This document shows, in pieces, positions 11,766 to 23,757 of a stretch of DNA of 64,000 nucleotides. Each line of letters starts with the position of its first letter. The first letter of the stretch is position 1. The notes beneath the pieces are model-generated. The model was not told the origin of the DNA. It saw only the letters and a list, made by a program, of their open reading frames with translations, and searched no databases. Where the stretch lies: positions 4,278,001 to 4,342,000 of the forward strand of contig NC_066288.1 in assembly GCF_905404315.1 (NCBI RefSeq). Direction: 5' to 3'. The translations under genes were made by a program, and so were the position numbers. The DNA comes from Leptidea sinapis (lineage: Eukaryota > Arthropoda > Insecta > Lepidoptera > Pieridae).

Positions 11766-12416
11766 GTGAAGGAAGAATATTTGTATTTTATATTTTAGTT
11801 AGGGTACTTGTTTTAAAATATATGTTAAAGCCGTTGCTTTTTATATAACGATTTTTTACATCTAAATTACTAACATCATGTATGAGATAGCATCACAAAT
11901 AAATTTTTGCCGAGATAATTTGAAATAATTCTATACATAATATAATTTATTCAAGCTTCGTTTAGCGAAATGTATTGCATATGATACTTCCTTTTTCTAG
12001 TGCACACACTTATATTTAGTTTTATACCTACGTTTATTATAAGGACGATTCATAGATTATTATTTATAAATATTGTTCTCATGTAAGTGAGAGTTGGTAA
12101 TGTTTTTAATGAGAATAAATGATCTAAAGATCGATATCCACAAATTGATAATGCGATACAAAGGAAAGACTTTTAAAAAGGCAAACATATAGGCTATTTT
12201 TTATCCATTTTCCTGGTCATTAGAGAAGCAAGCGAGAACTTACCGATGTAGTTTGTATATATCTCTGTATAAAGTGATAGTTTAACTCATTATCGCAAAT
12301 GTTCTTTAAAAATCACTTGAGTAATCAGATGCATATTACCCGTAGCGCTAACATTAAATGAGTGTATTATTTATACACATTATACATTTGTATATTCATA
12401 TAACTACTAGCGGGCG
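11766..12416. other. Unassigned AT-rich sequence
   Basis: Nothing recognised. Confidence 0.4.
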
Positions 12417-12595
12417 TCCGACCTTCCCGCGTAAAATCGATGTATCATCATAACTTTTTGCTCGTGAACCGATTGAAATCAAACAAAAGCCCCATATAAT
12501 TCGGATTAGCCGTTTCTGGGATTGGCGTGCACAAACAGACATCCGACAAAAACACAAAAATGCTAAATGCTATTTTTTGGCCTCTACATGAGTAA
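12417..12595 (-). mobile_element. Helitron-like fragment
   Basis: On the minus strand it ends CGCGGGAAGGTCGGACGCCC then GCTAG and T, with an upstream GGTTCACGAGCAAAAAG segment. The CTAG terminus before T is Helitron-like. The 5' end was not found. Confidence 0.45.
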
Positions 12596-12599
12596 GTTT

Positions 12600-12800
12600 T
12601 CTTTATTTTATCTTATTATATGTATAGGTTTGTACCATCCTTGAATAATCTAATGCCATCGGCGAAGAGAATCTCTCACTATATCGAATCTTTAAAATAT
12701 AGCAAGTCGTTGTTAGATCGACTAGGAATAAGAAAGGTCCTAGAATTGTACCCTGTGGCACTCCCATCAGAATAAAACTTAAGGTCATTCTTTATTATTA
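12600..12800 (-). pseudogene. Non-LTR reverse transcriptase fragment
   Basis: A 61-codon frame on the minus strand contains GVPQGTILGPFLFLV, the motif B2 region that lies between the two catalytic Asp motifs of non-LTR reverse transcriptases. Neither the preceding AFD motif nor the following YADD survives. It comes from a different lineage than the LWNELP copies and resembles the fragment at 41.8 kb. A molecular fossil with no expected function. Confidence 0.65.
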
Positions 12801-14000
12801 ATTCTGCAATATTAGACAAGTAATGAGATAATATCAAGTGATTTTTTATGTTGGGCCTTGCATCCTTTAGAGATAATTTCAGATGGATACACCCAACTTG
12901 CCAGCAGGCGGCAATGCTTTGGCAAAATTACTGTGACAAAGAGGTCGAAAGGTACATAGCTGCAAATCATATTATACTTGTGACGCTGGTATTAAATTGT
13001 ATTCTGATCGGTCCTCAATAAAATAAAAAGCTAATAATATAAACTGTATAAAAGTATTCAAGTAATGTTATTTCCTAAAAACAAAATATGTGCAAAATAT
13101 GAATATTCTTTAACCAAGAAATTCTTTTATAATAGTATGTTTTAATTGGTAATAAAGAAAGATTATACTTACTAATTGTCTCGTAATAATTTAATTCAGC
13201 CCGTAAAATAATTAAACAAAATTTTTCAATGCTATTAAAATTATCGCTCGTATAATTTTAAATCAAAGCGCAAATTCATTCCAATAATTATCGCACTCGA
13301 TTGCAACCGCTCATATTGATCAACGCGTTGCCTATAATTACACAGGGTTTTCATAATTTCATAACGGAAAAGTCGCAGTTTTAATGAATGACGACTGATA
13401 TCTCGTTACACAATGGTCGTGGGAACATGCTCCTACTAACAATAGCAAGCAGATATTTCTCTTTTCACCAATCGCGTTCCCATGTTGCCTTTCTTAGATC
13501 CCCTATCAACCGGGGCTTCCTGTTTCTTTCGTTCCATTTTGATAATAAGTTTTTAGCTTCGAAACGAAGAACATTTAGCAAAGGGATAAGGTGAGCTCAT
13601 TTATGTATTTATCAATTTATTTAGAAAGAATTATAATTTTCATTTTTACTATTAAAATTATTTTCTTCTTTTTAGTACCTAGCTTTAAAACTTGATTATT
13701 ATCTAAGTATGACACAGAGTGGCGAACATTATCAATAGAGGATTAAGCTTAAAAGTGGGTTACCTGGTGATAAATGGTCGCTGCTAAAATAAAGTTCGGT
13801 TACTAATAGCCGCATTATTTGTGAGTGTCGTGACCAAAATCGGTAAGTGCCCTTTAGCACTAGATCTTGCATATACACTAAAATCGGAAGTGCCGGATGT
13901 GCAAAGTAAGTAAGAGAAAAAACGGTCTACCGAAAATATTTCTTATGATGAGAGATATATGATCGTTTTGTTATATGCATGTGGCAGCATTGGAACGGCA
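12801..14000. other. Unassigned sequence
   Basis: AT-rich. The frame at 13388-13594 has no recognisable motif. Nothing else supported. Confidence 0.4.
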
Positions 14001-14024
14001 ACTTAAATTTATATAGTCACGCTG

Positions 14025-14057
14025 TTAAATGCAGACGAAGTCGCGGGTAACAGCTAG
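14025..14057 (+). mobile_element. Helitron 3' terminus
   Basis: GCAGACGAAGTCGCGGGTAA then CAGCTAG followed by T. This is a typical lepidopteran Helitron end. The 5' TC end was not located. Confidence 0.5.
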
Positions 14058-14163
14058 TTAATTTACAATACTTAAATCTTTGAAAGGTCCCAGCTAATGT
14101 ATCCTCTTAACGATAAACTCCTGGCCTAAGATTATTGAGCTGTTTAAAAAAACCCAACGCAAA

Positions 14164-14380
14164 TCTATATATATTATATAAAATTCTCATATCACCTGTT
14201 AGTTGCCATACTCTTACTGACATACTCTTCTGAAACGTCTTCATTGATTTTTATAAAACATTATACATTTATTCGGTAGGTCTGACAATCGATCGTACTC
14301 TATTTTCCATACCCCTAAAATATTATTGCAATTTTACTTATTAATTTATATGACAAAATAACATTTGCAGGGTCAGCTAG
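14164..14380 (+). mobile_element. Short non-autonomous Helitron
   Basis: A 217-bp element begins TCTATATATATTATATAAAA and ends TTGCAGGGTCAGCTAG, with A before and T after, as expected for Helitron insertion into AT. Interior text (TTGCCATACTC, TTATTCGGTAGGTCTGA) matches the family of the longer copy at 45.4 kb. Non-coding. Confidence 0.7.
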
Positions 14381-14392
14381 TAATATATAAAA

Positions 14393-14833
14393 CTAGTGGA
14401 CCCAACAGACGTTGTCCTGTACACATGTTTTAAATTTGAAAAATCTGTCCAGCCGTTAGGAGCAGTTCACTAATATACACATGAGCAGGAGAATTATACT
14501 ATATGGGCGGAATTGAGAATCTAAACCAATCTCAAATTCACTGAAACAAACAAAAAAGTCATCAAAATCAGTCCAGCCGTTTAGGAGGTAGTTTAATTGT
14601 GAATCTAAACCATTTTCGAATCCACCTGAAGACACACACCAATCTCAAATTTACTGGAACACACAAAAATATCATCAAAATCAGTCCAGCCGTTTAGGAG
14701 GTAGTTCAATTGTGAATCTAAACCATTCTCGAATCCACCTTAATACACACAGAAAGTTTCATTAGAATCGGTCCAGCCGTCTAGGAGGAGTTCAGTGACA
14801 TACACACGCACACAAGAATTATATATATTAAGA
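14393..14833 (-). mobile_element. Non-autonomous Helitron with internal duplication
   Basis: The minus strand begins TCTTAATATATATAATTCTT and ends GTCTGTTGGGTCCACTAG before T, with an A on the other side. Compared with the 4.7-kb copy it carries an extra unit: the segment with ACCAATCTCAAATTyACTGG and AGTCCAGCCGTTTAGGAGG occurs twice (about 14525-14600 and 14640-14715). The neighbouring Helitron ends only 12 bp to its left, in the opposite orientation. Confidence 0.75.
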
Positions 14834-15442
14834 TTTTGTAACGACCCTGGATTGTCTACGATGCCGAAACAAAAATACAAATTTGAATCTTCGTCTCAGT
14901 TATATAAAAGCTTTTTCATTGCATATTCTAAAGCAAAATCGAAAAGTGTAACAGTTTCTCGCAAGGACGGATAAATAAATCAAATCGATGTGTTGGTCGC
15001 GTCGAGTCCACAGTCATGTTACTTAAGTACGGTGTGAAATATTAATGTAGAGCGGCCAGGGCCTTCCTCAGTTCTAAGAGGCACAGTCCACAGCACACTG
15101 TCACCACGCTTCGATGAACATAACTTACTTATCAACTTACTGATAACCTCCAACTTTAAGATTATATGAATTATGTTGTATTATCACCTACTCATATCGT
15201 GAATTATACTAACAAACCAATACTTTTTTATTGAATGTCAAAGATTTGTACTTGTACATATACTTCTTACCATTTACCATAACTTCGGAAAAGTGGAGCG
15301 TGAGAAATTCACTGTCACTCTTTTAAAAGAATATTTAGAGCTTCATAGTTTTACAACTATTTTACATACAAAATATACAAAGTGATGCAACAACTCAATC
15401 GATCAACTTGTTAGTAATTTCGACTTTAAAAATGTCAGTAAA
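14834..15442. other. Unassigned sequence between Helitrons
   Basis: Nothing recognised. Confidence 0.4.
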
Positions 15443-15764
15443 TCTATATATGAAAATAAAAATTAATTGCTGTTCGTTAGTCTCGCTAAAACTCGAGAAC
15501 GGCTGGACCGATTTGGCTAATTTTGGTCTTGAATTATTCCTGGAAGTCCAGAGAAGGTTTAAAAGGTGAATAAAAATTAAAATGCTCGGAATTAAATAAA
15601 AACAACTATTTTGTTTTTCCTTTGATGTGTCCCCCGTCGTTCAGAAATCAAATTGAAAGAATAGTTTAAAATGAATAACTTACTAGAATTTATATCTTTC
15701 TTTCTCAGGAGGTAAAAAATAAACTTAATTTTATATACAGAACAACGTCTGTCGGGTCAGCTAG
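15443..15764 (+). mobile_element. Non-autonomous Helitron (TGCTGTTCGTTAG type)
   Basis: A 322-bp element begins TCTATATATGAAAATAAAAA, continues TTGCTGTTCGTTAGTCTCGC, and ends CGTCTGTCGGGTCAGCTAG. It is flanked by A and T. No Rep/helicase coding sequence. Confidence 0.75.
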
Positions 15765-16656
15765 TCGTAAATAAAACTCAAGAGTTATTGAGTTCAGCTG
15801 ATGCTAAATTGATATTCACACACACTGTAGGTGTATAAATAAATGTATTATGCAAGCATTTGAAACCTTTCAAGTATTTTTATAAAGTAGAGCTAAATTT
15901 ATCAAAAAAGTTGGGATATCGACGACAGGATCATCCAGCCACCACAAGTTTCGTCAGTTCACAAGCTTAATGCATGGACCAGACATCTCTATTCTCAACT
16001 TTAGGGACAGTAACGACCCGCCCCACGCCGCCACAAGCAACATTTAAGCGAGCACGACGAAGGAGTTCATTTTTGAAATATTATTATACGTATAGAGGAC
16101 AACATTTGACATTAAAATGGAAAAATCTTATAAAAATAAATAAAAATTGAGTGAAAAGCAGAAAATATCCAAAATTTTAAATATAGTTCAAGTAAAACAT
16201 ATGACACTATCATTATTTATCACTAGGTACTCTACGAATACAACGAAGTTAATATTAGGTAAGAGTTTCTTATTTCATTGTAGGTACGCAAACTTTAATA
16301 CGGACTTCACTCATTTCACGAAGCTTCTTCTATGGATTCCCAACTCGTCGCTAACAGGATTGTCAAACGACACCGCAAAAAAGCGACACGAGTCATTAAA
16401 ACCAATTCGTAAAGCAAGTAAAAACAATCTTGGAATGTGTAAAACGCATGGGAAAGCGCGCACGCTGCGACCACAGAAGGGGTTCACTTTGAGCGTGTAA
16501 TCAAGATCCGGTTTACCTTTTTTAAATGTTCCTACGTGTCTTAAGCTTAATGAGATGAAAGGACAATTGGCTTAATCTTTGTAACGAATTTAATACAGGG
16601 CTTTCACTTTATCCTACTTCCTTTTATTTTATATTTTAAATAACAATATCTATCTA
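15765..16656. other. Unassigned sequence with a 117-codon frame
   Basis: The frame at 16147-16500 begins at TTG rather than ATG and shows no domain or splice context, so I do not call a gene. No repeats recognised. Confidence 0.4.
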
Positions 16657-17032
16657 TCTATATATATAAAAATGAATTGCTGTTCGTTAGTCTCGCTAAA
16701 ACTCGTGAACGGCGGGACCGACTTGGCTAATTTTGGTCTTGAATTATTTGTGGAAGTCCAGAGAAGGTTTAAAAGGTGAATAAATAGGAAAATGCTGCTA
16801 AATTAAATAAAAACACCAATTTTGTTTTTCCTTTGATGTGTCCATACATAATTTCTATGAGAGAATTTACTGACGCACGGTTTGACAGTTCTGCTGTGAA
16901 ACAATTTCTTTACGACAGCAGGATGCATATTTTACGAAGTAATTTTTGATGTTATGATATATTGTTGACAAATTCATATAAAAACATTATTTTATTTATT
17001 ATATACAGAACAACGTCTGTCGGGTCAACTAG
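16657..17032 (+). mobile_element. Non-autonomous Helitron, second copy of the same type
   Basis: A 376-bp element begins TCTATATATATAAAAATGAA and ends CGTCTGTCGGGTCAACTAG, with A before and T after. It is highly similar to the 15.4-kb copy over the first ~150 bp (GTCTTGAATTATTTGTGGAA) and has extra sequence inside. Same orientation as that copy, 0.9 kb away. Confidence 0.75.
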
Positions 17033-17499
17033 TTAAAAATATTTTTGTATGTTGGTACCGACATACATTTTTTTGAAAGCTTGATGATGTTTCAAACTAT
17101 TCTACAAAACTGTATGTTTAATAGATTTATACGCGGGTACAAATTACCTACTGGAAAATATAGGATTTTAATCTAGGTTTTTCAATTAATTTATAATCAT
17201 AATTCATTTTAATCGTTGTAAAACAACTAGCTATTCTAACTTGTTACTTATATTTCTATCAACTTTAGAAAAAACTTACCGACCTAAAGATTAAAATTTT
17301 TGTTAAGTTCTTTTAAGGTTATAAAGACAGTGCCGCATTTTACACAGTGTGCGGTAACGCCCTTATTTAAGGTAAGTTACCCATATAAACTAAAAATCCT
17401 TTAGATACGCGGCAGGTATATTCAGAATCGTGCCCACAGGAAGGCTTACGAAATTTAGAATACTTAGTGTATTTATTTATAATAATATGTAAGTATTTA
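17033..17499. other. Unassigned AT-rich sequence
   Basis: Nothing recognised. Confidence 0.4.
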
Positions 17500-17861
17500 A
17501 ATAAAACACTTTTAAAGGATTAAAACGCGTGTAATTGTAACGGTTTTACATTAGATGTTTGCGTAAAAGTAACATTTTTATTTTAGTTAACCCGACGTTT
17601 CAAGACCTTTCCAGATGTCATTTTCAGGGGGACTGTAGATGAAGTGAGTCAAAGATAGTATTTGTCATAGTTGTCATTATGAAGTTTAGCGCCATTTATT
17701 TCCTCGGAGGTGGTATTTGCTGTACACAGATGGTTTTTGGCAAAATTTACTGACAGTGTCCTCTTCTTTTTTGGTATGTGTAGTTATGGGTTTTAATTTA
17801 GAGATTATTAAATTATTATGTCAGACTAGATTTTATCGTCAAAGAATTTCAATTTTTTTTA
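17500..17861 (+). repeat. Repeat B copy 1 (CCCGACGTTTC family)
   Basis: Contains ACTTTTAAAGGATTAAAACG, GTTAACCCGACGTTTC, ATTATGAAGTTTAGCGCCAT and CTCGGAGGTGGTATTTG. The same blocks in the same order occur on the opposite strand at 30250-30858, where another repeat has been inserted. No open frame is conserved between the copies. Confidence 0.7.
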
Positions 17862-18146
17862 GGAAAATAAGGGACGAGAGGAGCAGGACGTTCAGCTGAT
17901 GGTAATTGATACACCATGCCCGTTACAATGCAGTGCCGCTCAGGAAAAACCTTTCTTGAAAAACCCCAAAAATTCTGAGGGGCACTACAACTGCGCTCGT
18001 CACCTTAAGACATAAGATGTTTAGTCTCATTTGCCCAGTAATTTCACTAGCAACAGTAATGTTTAAACATTACTGCTTCACGGCAGAAATAGGCGTCGTT
18101 GTGGTACCCATAATCTAGCCGGCATCCTGAGCAAAGGAGCCGGACT
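17862..18146 (-). repeat. Repeat A copy 4
   Basis: Nearly full-length, with the sense strand on minus. The T run at 17857-17862 is the tail; the head ends near GGCTCCTTTGCTCAGGATGC. Hairpin arms are present (CAGTGCCGCTCAGG and TTCTGAGGGGCACTAC on the plus strand). A short deletion lies in the CAGACCGAAACACAG region. Confidence 0.8.
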
Positions 18147-18774
18147 GGAATGAAAGATTATAAAACTTTATTTGCATATTATGTGTATATATGTATAGAT
18201 ACTATATATATGGTGATTCTGTTCTCTACATAAGCCACTTTTCCATTGGCTTCTTTGGGCCAACTTTTCTATAGTAGAAGAGTTGAAAATAAAAGATCGA
18301 CTAGCAAGCATTCATTCGAGTTTTTCCACCATGTGACGTGGACACAACATGAACCCTGACACGATGGAAGGAAGCAGACCACATTGGGATACACACAACA
18401 ACAGACAGTACATACAGACTAGTCTGACCAACAGCTTTGTGGATGATAAAGCCACAATGTTTATTTACACACTAATAAGAAGCCACGGAACCGTTTCTGA
18501 AAACTTAATTAACTACGGTCGGTTACCTCTTGAAAAAAAAAATCAATGTTAACTCTAAAGTGAGAATAATTTATCGAGCTAATATAACAGAGTAAAGTGA
18601 ACATGAGGATCGTAAGTGAGACCACCTTACACAACTACAGGCAGTGCGGATGAATGCACTTCATGCCTCACAAGCTGCCCGTGGGTACTGCGATGTACTT
18701 GTTTGTTTTATTGTAAACGACGCTACGTTACTTTAGAGCCCTGAAACACAAGAACGACCGACCGAAGAATGGGA
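18147..18774. other. Unassigned sequence
   Basis: The 67-codon frame at 18349-18552 shows no recognisable motif. Nothing else seen. Confidence 0.4.
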
Positions 18775-19547
18775 TCTCTTTTATTTGAATAGGAATTACA
18801 AAAGTCAAGTGCAAGTCACACACAGTCGACAACACTTCTCTTAAAGCCTCGCCTAGTATCGGAATACTGGGTCTCGAAATCCCGAGCGATTGTCAATTCC
18901 GTGGCCATCTGGAGTGCAAAGCCAAATTGGCTTTGAAGAAGATGGGCGTCATTAATAGAGCACGGCAATACTTGAAGCTGGCACATTCTAGCGCTCTACA
19001 AAGCGCAGGTCCGACCACATATGGAGTATTGCTGTCATCTCTGGTCTCGCGCACCCCAGTATCAGCTCGATCCATTTGAGCATGTGCAACGCAGTGCAGC
19101 TCGAATTGGCAGGGACCCAGTGCTCTGTGAACGGCTGGATCACTTGGCGTTGCGTAGAGACGTCGCTTCATTATGTGGCTTCTATCGAATTTATCACAGG
19201 GAGTGTTCCGAATAGTTGTTTCACCTGATTCCTGCCGCCGAATTCCACCTTCGCACGACACGCCACAAGTTAGGATATCATCCCCACCACACCACACCTG
19301 GATGTGTGGCAGTCTTCCATCGTGCGGTTTTCAAGGAGTTTTCTTCTACGTACTATAAAGCTGTGGAATGAACTTCCTTGTGCGGTGTTTCCGGGACGAT
19401 ACGACATTTCAAACAAGCGCGTACACCTTCCTTAAAGGCTGGTAACGCTCCTGTGATTCCTCTGGTGTTGCAAGAGAATATAGGCGGCAGTCATCAGGTA
19501 TCACCAGGTGACCCGTACGCTCGTTTGTCCTCCTTTTCCATAAAAAA
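18775..19547 (+). mobile_element. Longest plus-strand LWNELP LINE copy, ORF2 C-terminus plus tail
   Basis: Carries the region downstream of the RT palm: LKASPSIGILGLEI, a VINRARQYLK segment, then PHMEYCCHLW, FEHVQRSAARI, RLDHLALRRDVASL and IYHRECSE, followed by LWNELPCAVFPGRYD and the 3' UTR to the A run near 19545. Several frame changes show it is dead. The RT catalytic motifs lie upstream of the truncation and are absent. Confidence 0.85.
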
Positions 19548-19935
19548 AACACACGAAGTTGCACACGAAGAAAACAAAATGTGGCTACAAATTCTAAGTA
19601 AATCACACTCAAATATTCAGTTACATACATTGATGCATATGTAGATACACAGGTGAATCTAATATAAAGCAATATTCTGAATTGGACTAAACGTGATCAT
19701 ATTGTGAAGACCGATTTGCATAAGATAAAAATATTAACAAACACCCGTTATGTTATTGAGATGCATACATAATTTATGTTACACAAATAAAACTTGAATG
19801 AATGAATATTTAACTAAATTATGTACTAGGCTTATAAAATGCTAAATAAATTTTACATATCCTACCTGTTGAGCAGACAACGACGTTAAATTTTGTTAAT
19901 GATTAGAATCTGACCGTGTGCAACCTACACCTATT
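19548..19935. other. Unassigned sequence
   Basis: The string CACAAATAAAACTTGAATGAATG at 19784 suggests a small non-LTR tail; nothing else recognised. Confidence 0.3.
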
Positions 19936-20212
19936 CGAATTGTCGAATATCCAGTGCTTTTTCACCGGCTAGATTAGTTGGCGATGGGTAGACACGTCGT
20001 TGCATTGTATATCTTCTACCGCATTAATAACAGTGTGCCATGCAAAGAGTTGTGTGACCTGATTGCTGGCGTCGAATTGTCCAGAAAAGTGCGTACACGT
20101 AAATGGCCGGCAACGCTCCTGTAATTCCTCCGGTGTGGCTAGACAATATGATCGGAAGTCACTTCACATCAGGTGACCTGTAAGCTGGTTTGCTTTTCTC
20201 TTCCATAAAAAC
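19936..20212 (+). mobile_element. Decayed LWNELP LINE fragment
   Basis: Matches in order GTTGGCGATGGGTAGACACG (the LALRRDVAS segment), ACCGCATTAATAACAGTGTG, AAATGGCCGGCAACGCTCCT and CACTTCACATCAGGTGACCT, ending at TTCCATAAAA. The LWNELP segment itself is deleted. Confidence 0.7.
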
Positions 20213-20414
20213 TGACGAGACTAGCAACAAGTAATTGTTCACTGTAATTGATCCGTAAAGCATCCCGCAATACAGTCCACTGGCTTGTACAGCTTCAGCT
20301 CGGAACTCTTGAAGAACGAAAAATTTTGAACAGGACTGCAGTTGGCTTTTGTCAAGATTTGATTTTGAAGATTTGTCTTATTGATAAGAGATTATTTTTT
20401 TACATTTTTACTAG

Positions 20415-20610
20415 TAGGAGGCTCCTTTGCATAGGATGTCGGCCATATTATGGATACCACAACGGCGCCTATTTCTGCCGTTTAGCAGTATTGTGTAAGC
20501 ATTAACATCATTTTGTCTGAGCTGCACTACATTTTAATGGTCATGGCTTATCAAATAACATCAACTGAACGTCCTGCTCGTCTCGTCCCTTAATTTAATA
20601 AAAAAAAAAT
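20415..20610 (+). repeat. Repeat A copy 5, internally deleted
   Basis: Starts AGGAGGCTCCTTTGCATAGG and ends TCCCTTAATTTAATA plus an A run. The central ~110 bp, including the whole hairpin, are deleted. Confidence 0.75.
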
Positions 20611-20989
20611 CTTTTCAGCAACGCACGCACACCAAAACAAAGTGGTCGGTCACTTTGTTTAGTATCGCCGGGGGTAAGACGTAGGTCACGCACACAAAGT
20701 AATAAATCTGGCCTGTTACCATGCGGTGCGTAACAGTAAGAGGCTCCATCTAGACGTAAAAATTATCTAAGTCTCGAGACACAAGATCAGTAGTTTCACT
20801 AGTGATGGTGCACGGAAAACTAAGCAGAAATAATACTTGCACACTACCTACTGCTTGTCGGTAGAAAAAGTGGGATCACTATCACGAACACTAGATAGGT
20901 TAAGAATCTAATTATCTCCAGGTCTAATTATCCGGCGTTCTATCCAACAGAGCATCCCAGTGATAATAAAACACCACGCGACCGCTGAT
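20611..20989. other. Unassigned sequence
   Basis: Nothing recognised. Confidence 0.4.
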
Positions 20990-21263
20990 TTTTTTTTATG
21001 ACAATAAGGGACGAGACGAACAGGATGTTCAGCTTATGGTAATTGATACGCCCTGCCCATTAGAACAATTCTGAGCGGCACTATAATTGCACTCGTTACC
21101 TTGAGACATAATTAAGATGTTAAGTCTCTTTTGCTCAGTAATTACACTAGCTACGGCGCCTTACAGACTGAAACACAAATGTGTAAGCATTACTGTTTCA
21201 CAGCAGAAATAGGCGCCGTTGTGGTACCCATAATCTATCCGGCATCCTGTCCAAAGCAGCCTC
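20990..21263 (-). repeat. Repeat A copy 6
   Basis: Sense strand on minus. Tail T run at 20990-20997, head near CAGCCTCCCACTGG at 21255. One arm of the central hairpin is missing (only ATTCTGAGCGGCAC remains). Confidence 0.8.
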
Positions 21264-21319
21264 CCACTGGTGTGTGATGTGAGGGCCAGTGAAAACATAT
21301 ATTCCATATTCAAATATTG

Positions 21320-21480
21320 TGAGCCTTCTTGAATGTAAATTCCGCTAACATTAATTGTCTTCTATCAATTCGACAAGTAATTCGCCTCCACACGAGGCAT
21401 CCACAGGAGATATTGACTGGCCAAATTCTTCCCGAGACTAGAAGACGAATCTTAGCGGAATTTACAGTCAAGAAAGGCAC
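21320..21480. mobile_element. MITE-like element with ~28-bp inverted ends
   Basis: The left end reads GTGAGCCTTCTTGAATGTAA then ATTCCGCTAA; the right end on the minus strand reads GTGCCTTTCTTGACTGTAAA then TTCCGCTAAG. The 161-bp interior carries CGCCTCCACACGAGGCAT, itself a small palindrome. A truncated relative is at 4.4 kb. The ends indicate a DNA-transposon derivative; no target duplication was identified. Confidence 0.6.
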
Positions 21481-21909
21481 ACTATATTTGAATAATTTTG
21501 GATTTTCGCAAAATAACGCCCATTCAATAAATTTTCATATATAATTTTAAAAACAAGTAATTTAGTTTTGCAATTTAGAAACGCTAGTCACATTTAAAGA
21601 CCCCAGTTCAACCAATTAAACTGATTACACGGCCAGCCTACATAAGAGTTAAATTGATCTTACTTACTCAATAATATGTGTTATAATAATATTGCCTAAT
21701 GCTACCTCGTAACTGACAATAAATTATCTAATGGACTCTACGACACTGACCTAATTGTTATAAGTTTTTTTAACTGAAAAGTACAATAAAATTTGGGCAT
21801 ATAATAATTGTTTGAATATAATATATTGTGCGACGACCTACAATAAGTTATTTATGAAAAATTTTGATAAATAATAGCTAAAGTAGTATTGACGCGTCTG
21901 TATTACATA
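21481..21909. other. Unassigned AT-rich sequence
   Basis: Nothing recognised. Confidence 0.4.
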
Positions 21910-22355
21910 TCTCTACTAATATTATAAATGTGAATGTAAGTTTGTTTGTTACGCTTTCACACATAAACCACTGAACCGATTTTAATGAAATTAGGTACAA
22001 AGATTAGAGCTTGGAAAAGGACAAAGGCTACTTTTTATATATGGAAAAAAAATGGAGGGGGTTGAGATAGGCGATGGAAGTTCGGAAGATGACACCATGA
22101 AACTTTGTGTTTAGGCAATTGATAAGAAGTAATTTATATATATTTGTTCGAGCATTTTCGAAACTTTGGCCTACATGGGGATGAAAAACGAGATTAAAGT
22201 TCGCAGGGAAGCGATATCCGCTGTATCATAGAAGAGCGCCGCCAGCAGCGGAAAGAGCAGTTTGTGTATATGTATTATTTGCAAAGTATCCTAAAAAATA
22301 AAAAGTCTGCCCAAAGTAACTATTCCACGCGAACAAAGTAGTGGCTAAAAGCTAG
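21910..22355 (+). mobile_element. Non-autonomous Helitron (TCTCTACTAATATT type)
   Basis: A 446-bp element begins TCTCTACTAATATTATAAAT and ends CGCGAACAAAGTAGTGGCTA then AAAGCTAG, with A before and T after. The text ACATAAACCACTGAACCGAT is typical of this lepidopteran group. Non-coding. Confidence 0.75.
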
Positions 22356-22855
22356 TTAGTTTATATATTAGTTTCAGTATATAAGAACAATAAGATATTT
22401 TATTTGTTAAGACATTTTTTTTAAACAATAACTTATTTATATAACTTGACAACACTGATATAGTATGAAGACAAAAACGGACAAAACTTTTCAAGTTTGT
22501 GTAGTGCTAATGAATTAGTGTAACACAATATAAAAATAGTAATGTTATAAAAGACACATGAATAAAATCACTTCCCTTTAACAGAGACATTCAGAAATAT
22601 GTTAATGTACACATTCTTAGTTTAATCTATCTAGCTGTTTAAGTTAAAGTAGAATTACTTGCAAGTGGGGCAACATTATAATAAATATACTATAATGTTC
22701 CCCACAGGAAAAAAAGTGACAGAGATGAATCCGATAAGAAATTTGACCGAACTTTTCTCTATTTGTGAATATGTCTTGAATAGTAGGAGGCAATACGTCG
22801 TATGGTGGGCTACATATCTATCATTCACGTATTATATATGATTTATTTATAGTGA
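22356..22855. other. Unassigned AT-rich sequence
   Basis: Nothing recognised. Confidence 0.4.
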
Positions 22856-22856
22856 C

Positions 22857-23463
22857 ACTCGATAGCTAAAGACTCAAAGGAATCAATAAGTTAATTATTG
22901 CACCCGGTGGAGTGGGAAGAACCTCCATTTTCAGGAATATTCACTGCGCCATTTAATTTAATACCTTAAAAATATTTCCCATCGTAAATTATTATTGATC
23001 TTTAAATACCTAGCCTGGAAATAAATTACCATTTGTAGACAGAACACGAGATGCTTCTTATTTACTTAGTTTATTTAAATTCACATTTTTTGCATCCACC
23101 ATGTTATCGGGGACCCCAGACGGCTCTTGAGCAGTGTCATTCAAGTTTTGACACCGTAAACTAGAGCACTCCAATATCGATATGTACGTGACTCTATATG
23201 AGTTTCCCTTATCTCCCAACCATATTTCGTTAGTTCAATTTTGCTTTCTCCCTTTTTTCTTTGCTTTGCTTTTCTCTCCCTTTCAAGAAGGGGGATTGCT
23301 AAAACGCGTTTAAAACTCAATCGAAGCATATCACAAACGGTTAATTATGTGTAGTTAAGCTATAGACTCAAAGAAATCAATACGGTAAGTGTGCAGTGTG
23401 AATTGTTGCGCCCGGTGGAGTGGGATACACCTCCATTTTCAGGTATATTCACTGCACCATATA
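22857..23463 (+). repeat. Repeat C copy 1 with flanking direct repeats
   Basis: A ~370-bp core (22970-23340) with AGACAGAACACGAGATGCTT and TATGAGTTTCCCTTATCTCC is flanked by two direct copies of a ~100-bp unit (22860-22965 and 23357-23463) sharing CCCGGTGGAGTGGGA and ACCTCCATTTTCAGG. The core recurs alone at 26030-26405. No conserved open frame. Confidence 0.65.
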
Positions 23464-23757
23464 ATTTACTTTAGAATACATTGACTTGAAAAAGCTACGA
23501 TACTCGTTTATGTTTCGTTCGACAGCTCTTGTCGAGACCAATCGTCTTCCAATGTAGAGTTGGTGTGATCAAGAGATCACTTATCAACAGCTGACCTGTA
23601 GATTTTTTTGTCTATTGCCAAAAAAATCCATTCGTGACTTAATTTTCATCTCTAACGATGTTCTTACAAAAAAATAATTTAAACGTGGCCATAACCTAAC
23701 TATAACAACGTCAGTGACCTAACAATAACGACATCTAAAATGGAGTTTATCTTTTTC
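23464..23757. other. Unassigned sequence
   Basis: A GACCTGTAG string near 23594 faintly recalls LINE tails; nothing firm. Confidence 0.3.

Noticed and set aside
16147..16500. 117-codon open frame as a gene
   Set aside because: It starts at TTG, shows no domain, and has neither splice nor polyadenylation context.
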